Source: Ceratodon purpureus
Lineage: Eukaryota; Streptophyta; Bryopsida; Pseudoditrichales; Ditrichaceae
Assembly (NCBI GenBank): GCA_014871385.1
Contig: CM026429.1
Span: forward strand, 17,278,751 to 17,342,750
Length of the DNA stretch: 64,000 nucleotides
Reading direction: 5' to 3'
Part shown: one piece after another, positions 57,600-64,000 of the stretch
Position numbering within the stretch: position 1 is the first letter of the stretch
Layout of the letters: each line of letters begins with the position of its first letter
The notes under the pieces: model-generated
The model's database searches: none
Seen by the model: the letters and a program-made list of their open reading frames with translations, nothing else
Told to the model about the DNA's origin: nothing
Made by a program: the position numbers and the translations under genes

Positions 57600-59619
57600 C
57601 ACTGCAACATGCACATTCACTGCGCCTTTGTGAGGGCAAGTTCCCATAAAGTGGCCCCTCGCGTTTCCCTCACGATGGGAACATGAGTTCCCGATAACTG
57701 CCCCCGCAGAAGCTCGGGTGGACAGAAAGGGTCACCCCCCAAGCGTTCCTCTGCTATTGGGCTTAAGAAACCCGTCTAGTTCCGCGACCACGAGAGTGCA
57801 ACTCCTGGGGTTTGGAGGTAGACTTAGGGGTTTGGGGGTTGGCCGCGACCGAGGCATGGAGCATTTAATTTCGGAAGCGTGTGCGTTTCCTTCCTGACAG
57901 AATTGCTCAGAGATTTATTGGGTATCGAAAACTGGGTTGGACGGATTGGAGCACGAGACTTCTCGGGATTGCAAGCATTGGTCGTGGCATCTTGGTGAAC
58001 CCAGACGCGACCACGTTGGCAGTCGAGATGGAGAGGGTAGCGACAGAGGAGGGAGATGCTCGGGTTTGCTGCAGCCGTCGCGGAATTTATCACCACGGCG
58101 GCTTCATGATGGTATTGCTTCTGAGGTACCAGAGGAATTTGGAATGTTGCGTGCGCATCTATTCTGTTCGTGCATGTCGTTTGGATTGTAATGTACCGCG
58201 GCGGCGGTGGCAGAAAGGGAATTTAGGTAGGCTTGAGGGTAAATTGCGAGAGAGGAGTAGGGGAAGTTGTTGTGCTCCAAAACTCGCCAGACATGCCATG
58301 GACCGAGCCATCAATTTGCGGGGTCCTTCACGCAACTTGCTCAGGAGATCAAGCAATGCTGGTCAGTGGCCGCCACCGCCTTCAACGCCGCATCCTTTCC
58401 CCAACGCAGAGAGGATCGTGCTGGAGTGGAGACATCGGCAAGGGGCGGGTGTCCATAAATTGGACATACTCGCGGCGCTCCTCCGCAGGAGTTATCTGGT
58501 GGAACTGCCATTGTCCAAAGGGTTGAGAGGAGTCACGGCAGCAGCGGAGTTGGAGCCTCGACAGCTACGGTACTTGTTCAGAAGGCATTCTACGAGGTTG
58601 CTGGGCTGGGGCAGGAGACTTGGCGAAGGGGATCCTCGTGGATTCTCGGAGGAGGTTAATCATGTCATCAGAAGTGAGGTCTACCCCGACTTGTAGGGGT
58701 CCTGGTGCGCGATTGCATTGCACCGGTGGAGTACAGCCGCGTGGGGGAAGTTCTGGGACGCATGCTCAGGGCGCAGGAGACATTGATGGGATTCATACTG
58801 GGATTCATGGGAGAAGCTCATGTAGAGGGTGCAATGTATGCGAGGGGCGGGGTCATCAAAACCTTGTAGGCATGGAGGCTCCAATTGGAGGGAGTGGTTG
58901 CGAAATCAATCATCCAGCGACTGCGCAAGTCGGAAGCGAGTGCTACAGATCCTCAGTCTAGGTCAAGATAGAGAAGGTCAGAGAGGAGCAAGGCGTCAAA
59001 GACGGCCTAGCATTGGAGCTGAACATTGAACCGGGTTCCAAACAGGGAATACATGCGGAGGTTCCTGCGGAACATGCGTCGGATTATGTTGGCATCACGG
59101 TGTGCGAGGAAAAGGGACCATGCCCCTACCGCAATGGGACATGCAAATCCAGCGCCGGCACATGTTCATGGAGTGGGAGGCAAATCAGCGGAATGTGGGG
59201 TGCAGGTCAAGATAAGTAAGAGGACAGGGAAACCTGTTCGGAAGTATGAGCGTAAAAAAAATAAAAATTCAGCATCAACTGAGGGCGCTGTCGAGGCACA
59301 ATCCTTCGTAGGAGAGGTAACAACGATGATAGACAAAATCACGGAGGGTCTCCAGGAGGAGAATCTGCAGGGGGTTATCGGAAATCACAACCCCGTATAC
59401 TCGGATATTGGTTGCATCACTCCGATTCCCGCTGGTCATAAGTATGTGGAGAAAGGAAAAGAGAAGGTGGCGTGGGGCGAGGTGCATGAGAACAGTGAAG
59501 CCGGCTTTGGTAACAAGCGTGGTGGAAGAGGGCGGGGGATGGCACGAGCATCAACGCAGGGACGTAGCTTGCACGTGAGCGGAGATTCGGAGAGCGCAGA
59601 GCACAAAATGGGGGACTGA
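57600..59619 (+). pseudogene. GC-rich decayed coding region, probably transposon-derived
   Basis: Long plus-strand frames overlap in different phases (57881-58696, 59026-59619). A coherent frame from about 58728 (VEYSRVGEVLGRMLRAQE) reaches 59619 but has stop codons near 58866 and 58967 and a few more, so it looks like a broken gene. The terminal part (59026-59619) is Arg/Lys-rich with Cys scattered and a Gly-Arg tail (RGGRGRGMAR), in the style of a nucleic-acid-binding or gag-like protein. No domain is recognised. It is convergent with the transposase pseudogene next to it; the two may be parts of one mobile element or chance neighbours. Confidence 0.4.
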
Positions 59620-59754
59620 ACCTAATAATAACACTTTTTTTACCATAAATAAAATATAAAATTAGAAGATTCGAATATTCTTTATATATTTTAAGAAAGT
59701 TACTTATTTTAGTAATTTAATTGACCCTATAACCGTGGACTAATTACAGTATTT

Positions 59755-60737
59755 TCATTGAATTTGTAGTTCGTTTTCTCTTTTCTTGGTGATTAATTTC
59801 TTGGTGACGGAATGGAGGCGCGCTTTGAGTGACTCGGTGGAGCCCATGGAGAGTCGCTGCGCCGGATTGGGACGAGTAGCAGTGCGCTTCACCATCTTGC
59901 CGTCTCTCTTGCTTAGGTAGCGGTCAGCGTCTGGAGGGACTGGCACCGAGCTGAGATTTGCAGGGGGCGGGGCAGAGGAAAAGAGGCGTCTTGGGGAGAC
60001 AAGCTTCTTCAGCGGAAGTTGGAAACCTGGTGCTTCGAGGGCAAGAATCTCAGTGAGTTTTAAATTAGTACCTAGTTTCACTGGCCAGACCTCTGGAATG
60101 GAGGGCAATTCCTGGTCCTTTGAGTAGTGTGCTACCCATTTGCGCTTAGAGCCTTTCACGCAGCGCTCAATATCATTAGAGCAGAAGAAGAACTCTGTCT
60201 TCTCAACTGTGTTCCTGCGGTAGTTAGTCCAAAGCACAGTATAGGTCGGTGCAGCGGTGTAATTGGGCCCCCTGACAATTCTCTCGGTGCACTTCTTTTT
60301 CGTTTCAGCTCATTGGGCCAAGCAGCATTTCGCAGAAGCTTTGTGAAGTCTCAAAATGTGCCACTCCTTCACATTGACCTTGGTTTCTTCAACCGCGTTG
60401 ACATGGCGAATGCCGCCCTTGTTCACAGGTGAAGGTAAAGGGGAATCAACTTCCTGGGCAGGAGATTGGGTACCTTCTACCTCGGTGTCGTGTTCGGAGT
60501 CGTCTTCCACAATGACGGGCATCTGCATAGGGCGAGCCTAACGGCACGTCTTGGGCCTCTTGGGCGTGAGAAGTTTGTCTTGTCCAGGCGATGAGACTCC
60601 TCGTCAGCTCCGATGGGAAAGTCGGCTTTTCGCTTCTGTGAACCAAACACTTCCGCTCGAGGCATGATAGGCTGACGGGTGCAAAACTCATCCACTCCTG
60701 GCATATCGAGCATCGGGTCTTCGAGCAGTGTAGGATT
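59755..60737 (-). pseudogene. C-terminal part of the Mutator-like transposase locus, fragmented
   Basis: Minus-strand frames 60713-60477 and 60237-59755 follow the transposase body. The first reads GVDEFCTRQPIMPRAEVFG. The second reads FFFCSNDIERCVKGSKRKW and then a Lys/Arg-rich tail. The frames are separated by stops and shifts. No SWIM finger with the full CxC..CxH pattern is visible. Function cannot be assigned; it is grouped here with the transposase because of strand, composition and contiguity. Confidence 0.45.
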
Positions 60738-62659
60738 TCCTATTTTTTCCCCCTGCGTTCTGCCATCCTGAGCTTGAGTTCCTTCTTCGTTAGTCCTGTT
60801 TCGCCAACGTCATCTTTGAGGAACTGGTAGTAGTTAACAACCTGTAGAAAAGCCCGAACAAAATCGTCCACGGTAGCAACGTAGAGGTCGTTCCATTGTT
60901 TCCTGAAGCTTGGAGCCACTTGTTATGAACTGTTTCGGCGAGGTTACAGGTCACCATCTCTGTGAGTTCTTCTTCCGTGAATTTCTGCAGTTTAGACAGT
61001 AGGAGCCGTTAGATTCACCGATTCGAGTTTTGTAGCTTAGGGATAGGAAACCAGTATCAAAAACATCAGAACATAGTATAGAAATCATACCGTGGTCATG
61101 AATCCCTCCCACTGGCGGAAGCATTGGTGCCAGAATGACAGCCACTAATCGAGTTTGATGAATCCGCTCTCGCCAATGACCCCGGTGGATGCCCACCATG
61201 CTTGCAACGCGTGGTACAGAGTGTCCGCCTCTGCCATGCTGGTCGCATTCTTGTATTGAGTACACATCTTCTTGTGCTGTTCCCAGAGTTCTTCGGGGAA
61301 GTGCTTCTGCGTATACGCGACCATGTTCTGTGTCCAGTGGAACAAGCAGGACCTCTCCCGGTCCTCCATTGGGTCCTCTTTGTTGCCATTGCCGTATAGG
61401 ATTCGCACTGCATTCCAATTCGCCTGTGCGTTATCCGCCATGAACCCCTTGAAGTTTGGCGCTGCAACGCCATTGATCTCCATGATCAGGTTCAAGTTTT
61501 TCCAGAAGACGAGTTGGGCCTCCATGTCCTCGGACTGCATGTCGCAAGTGGTGATTGTCATCACGCAGCAGTTTATGGCGTCGTACACATAGCACGCCAT
61601 CGTCGACCACTCTTTCACGCGTTTTACATGGTCGAACATGATCCAGGCATTCTCCAGATCTCCGCCAGCTTGCATTCGGCTGACCAATTTGACACCACTT
61701 CCCGGATCGACCTCCGACATCTGGAAGACGAAGACTTTGTCACCCGTAGCCCCCTGACCAGGAAACTTATTCTCTTGGACATACGCCCAGAGACTGTTTC
61801 CAGGGAGCTTGGTGATACCTTCCATGATTCCGTACCTTCTGATTTTTTTGAAGGTCGCGACTTTATTGCGGATATTTGGTGACGCCATGTCTTTGCATCG
61901 ATCCAGAATAGGAACTAGCTCCTCCATTGTCAGCTTCCTCGAAGGTGCATCCTCGAACTGTAGCAGATAGCTCGCGATGAGGTGTTTGCTCGCCTCGAAG
62001 ACAACGGCGCTCTTTGTTGATTTGTTGTTCATCTCTACCTGCTCTTCTATTAAGCTACTAATCTCTGCTTTAGAGTCTTTGTAGTCTCCAACTTTCACTG
62101 AATGATCATGTGTTCCTATGTGAATACAAGCTCTAGTCTGATTCGCTTTGCTCACTACGTAATAAATCTTAGCCTCGCATGTAGCTACACATGATGGAGG
62201 TTCTTTACATACCTTGCACACTAGCGTGGAGTCAGATGGAGGAGGCTGATCCATGAGAAAAGCTTGGAGGGTACACCCTTCAAACTTAGTCTTGTTAACC
62301 TTGAAGATCTTGGGAACACGCTTCAGGAAGTCACACTCCTTGTTGCTGCAACGCAGCCATCCGACGCAGGTGGAACTTCGAAAAGAGAGTCCGAAGTCGT
62401 TTTTGATGTTTGTTGTGATGGTCTTGGTCCACAAGTGTCCGTCGTATCGTTTGTCCATTCCCTGCATTGACTTGGCGGCAAGCTTAGAGGATCCTGCAGC
62501 AGCTGGAGGCAACTCAAAAAGAATCGGACCATCAAACTTCGCAGGCAAGTACTCAACTCTCTCGTGTCTAATAGTGGAATAGTCTATCTTCTTCAGAATG
62601 TTCTTTGACCCACGCGCCTTTGCAAGATGTTGAAGGAGCGGAACAATGCTAACTGTGAC
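60738..62659 (-). pseudogene. Mutator-like element (MULE) transposase, disrupted
   Basis: The main block, 62659-61145, opens right after an acceptor-like TCCTAG and encodes 504 residues. The N-terminal part has a zinc-ribbon-like set (CSNKECDF; CKVCKEPPSC) as in FLYWCH/WRKY-GCM1-type transposase domains. The centre has an RNase H-like layout with acidic residues (TCDMQSEDMEAQL; FMADNAQANW) and a following C..H (CLFHWTQNM), which is the MULE pattern. An in-frame TAG (61145-61147) is followed without shift by WLSFWHQCFRQWEGFM and a donor-like site near 61090. The next block (about 60986-60740) begins KFTEEELTEMVTCNLAETVHNKW and then needs a one-base shift to continue into FRKQWNDLYVATVDD. The stop and the shift make this a pseudogene, though fairly young. 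Confidence 0.72.
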
Positions 62660-63250
62660 CTAGGACAATGGAGGAGAGACATTGGAAGGAGGAGCTTCAA
62701 CGTGGACCTTAGGCACCAACTTGACGGGACTGACTTCGTCATCAGAAGAGAGAGATATGACGGACGGAGGAGGAGGTTTCTCTACATCTGAAGTCTCGGT
62801 ACCAGGCTCGACTTTGACCTTGACATCACGAGGTAAGGGAGTCTGAATTGTGCAAGTAGAAGAGCGACGGGGGGTGAGGATCTCAGTGGATGCAGCCATC
62901 AGAGAATCAGTAAGACCATAGACTCTATAGGATCCGGGGAAAAGTCTCCACTGCAACATATTGTTCTCATCTCTCACTGAAGGTTGCCCGAGGGTGTGGG
63001 TAACCTCGGCAGTAACGTCATCAAAGATCTCCTCCTCTATACTGATGGAATCCTCACGGAAATGGAATCTGAGACTCAGGCGAAGAGACGACACTGTAGC
63101 TAGACCATCATCATCTACGCGAAACCTAAGAGGGATTCCCATGCCTTGGGCGTACAGACAGACCATCCCCATGTTTGCAGGCAACTCAATCGTACTAGTG
63201 GAAGAAGGGAGAAGAGTGAGTGTACTAGCGAAGCGATATCGCGTCAGCAA
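62660..63250 (-). CDS. Open frame 5' of the MULE transposase, unknown function
   Basis: About 196 codons on the minus strand ending at the acceptor-like site of the transposase block. The first half (LPANMGMVCLYAQGMGIPL) looks globular, the second half is Ser/Pro-rich with an acidic SLSSDDE stretch. It may be a 5' exon of the same element or a separate small gene. No domain recognised. Confidence 0.4.
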   Translation of the reverse strand: MLTRYRFASTLTLLPSSTSTIELPANMGMVCLYAQGMGIPLRFRVDDDGLATVSSLRLSLRFHFREDSISIEEEIFDDVTAEVTHTLGQPSVRDENNMLQWRLFPGSYRVYGLTDSLMAASTEILTPRRSSTCTIQTPLPRDVKVKVEPGTETSDVEKPPPPSVISLSSDDEVSPVKLVPKVHVEAPPSNVSPPLS

Positions 63251-64000
63251 AGTGAGAGGAACGATGCATCGTTGTTGATTATTTTATTCAAGTTGGAAGG
63301 TCCATGTGGACGACTAGGTAATGATTCATTCTGTTACGTAACGAATGTATGATTTAAGAGAGACGGCGCTAACTAATTAGAATGGAACTTTTTGCAGGCC
63401 CAAGTATACGAGGTAGGATTTTTTAGAACTGCGCATTAAATATTTGAATCGTGGAACAGATTCTATTTGTTCTGAAGTTTGGTAAGATTAGATTGAGCCG
63501 TCTTTTAAATTCTACATTTAAAACAATGAATATAAAAAGGAGCATGTATTGAAGCGTGTAATTTAAATCTTTTAATTTATAGGATGCTTGGATCTCTTCC
63601 TTTTATGTGAAGGTTGATATTTTAAACTTTACTTCAATATAGAATTTGCCAGGCCTTCTGTGATGGGGTATCCATGGTCCTCATGTTTATTATAGTCTTG
63701 ATTTAATTGATGTACCAATTGATTTTAATTGTATTTATATATACATCAACTTTAATTCAAAATGAAATTATCTTAAGATTCACCAGGTATAGCTAGTGGA
63801 TGATTCTTGTAAGTGGGTACTATTATCTAGTCATGAAGCGTTGTTGAGAAATGGTTTGCTTATGGACTATATAAGCAGAGCTCGAGTTTTATTGAGTCCT
63901 TTATTGTGAGGAGGGTTATTAGGTTACTTAGACACATGAAGGAGAGTGGAGGGCCTACTCCCTCGACTTTTGTTAATGAGAAGCGAAGAAAGAAACGATG
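63251..64000. other. AT-rich right edge with a TATA-like site
   Basis: No gene recognised. CTATATAAGCAGAGCTCGAG near 63870 is a good TATA-box context on the plus strand, so a promoter for a gene beyond the window is possible. Confidence 0.3.

Overview
This is a land-plant-type nuclear genome window: AT-rich, intron-bearing and full of transposons. The coding genes show plant signatures: a plastid BSD2-type Rubisco chaperone, a REF/SRPP lipid-droplet protein and a plant-style O-fucosyltransferase. Introns have GT-AG borders and telobox-like motifs occur. The species cannot be named from the sequence; a bryophyte or other non-flowering lineage is a guess from the feel of the proteins and transposons.

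Layout. 0-2 kb: a possible first exon of a minus-strand gene leaving the left edge, then BSD2 (+). 2-6.4 kb: intergenic DNA with a degenerate ~46-bp minisatellite. 6.4-22.9 kb: a self-nested LINE locus. A ~14.17-kb, largely intact non-LTR retrotransposon (8553-22724) with a 13-bp target-site duplication lies inside the 3' region of an older, decayed copy of its own family (about 6510-8539 and 22738-22880). 23-28.7 kb: microsatellite, a 99-bp tandem duplication, a long foldback element and four copies of a ~159-bp satellite. 28.75-30.2 kb: REF/SRPP gene (+, 3 exons). 30.2-35.7 kb: AT-rich, no gene recognised. 35.7-39.4 kb: CD2BP2/LIN1-like spliceosomal gene (-, 10 exons reconstructed). 40.6-44.2 kb: coiled-coil, tail-anchored protein gene (-, at least 4 exons). 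44.2-50.5 kb: mostly featureless. 50.57-51.43 kb: short Tc1/mariner-like TIR element. 51.8-52.5 kb: remnant of an FSH1-type serine hydrolase. 53.4-55.9 kb: O-fucosyltransferase family gene (-, 6 exons). 57.6-63.3 kb: decayed transposon-derived genes, including a Mutator-like transposase pseudogene.

The most striking object is the LINE. In order it encodes a long Q/T-rich 5' open frame (ORF0) separated by one TAG from ORF1; an ORF1 with an RRM-like region and C-terminal coiled coil; and a 2265-codon ORF2. ORF2 begins without an AUG, carries 35 tandem His-Pro-Lys hexapeptide modules, then a perfect 2A ribosome-skipping motif, an APE-type endonuclease, reverse transcriptase, a Cys cluster, a chromodomain-like segment and a conserved C-terminal domain. 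ORF3 overlaps the end of ORF2 and encodes a complete RNase H, a CCHC finger and a possible PD-(D/E)xK nuclease. The 3' UTR holds an antisense tRNA-like segment and a terminal hairpin. The same modules are visible in the decayed copy, so they are features of the family and not accidents of one copy.
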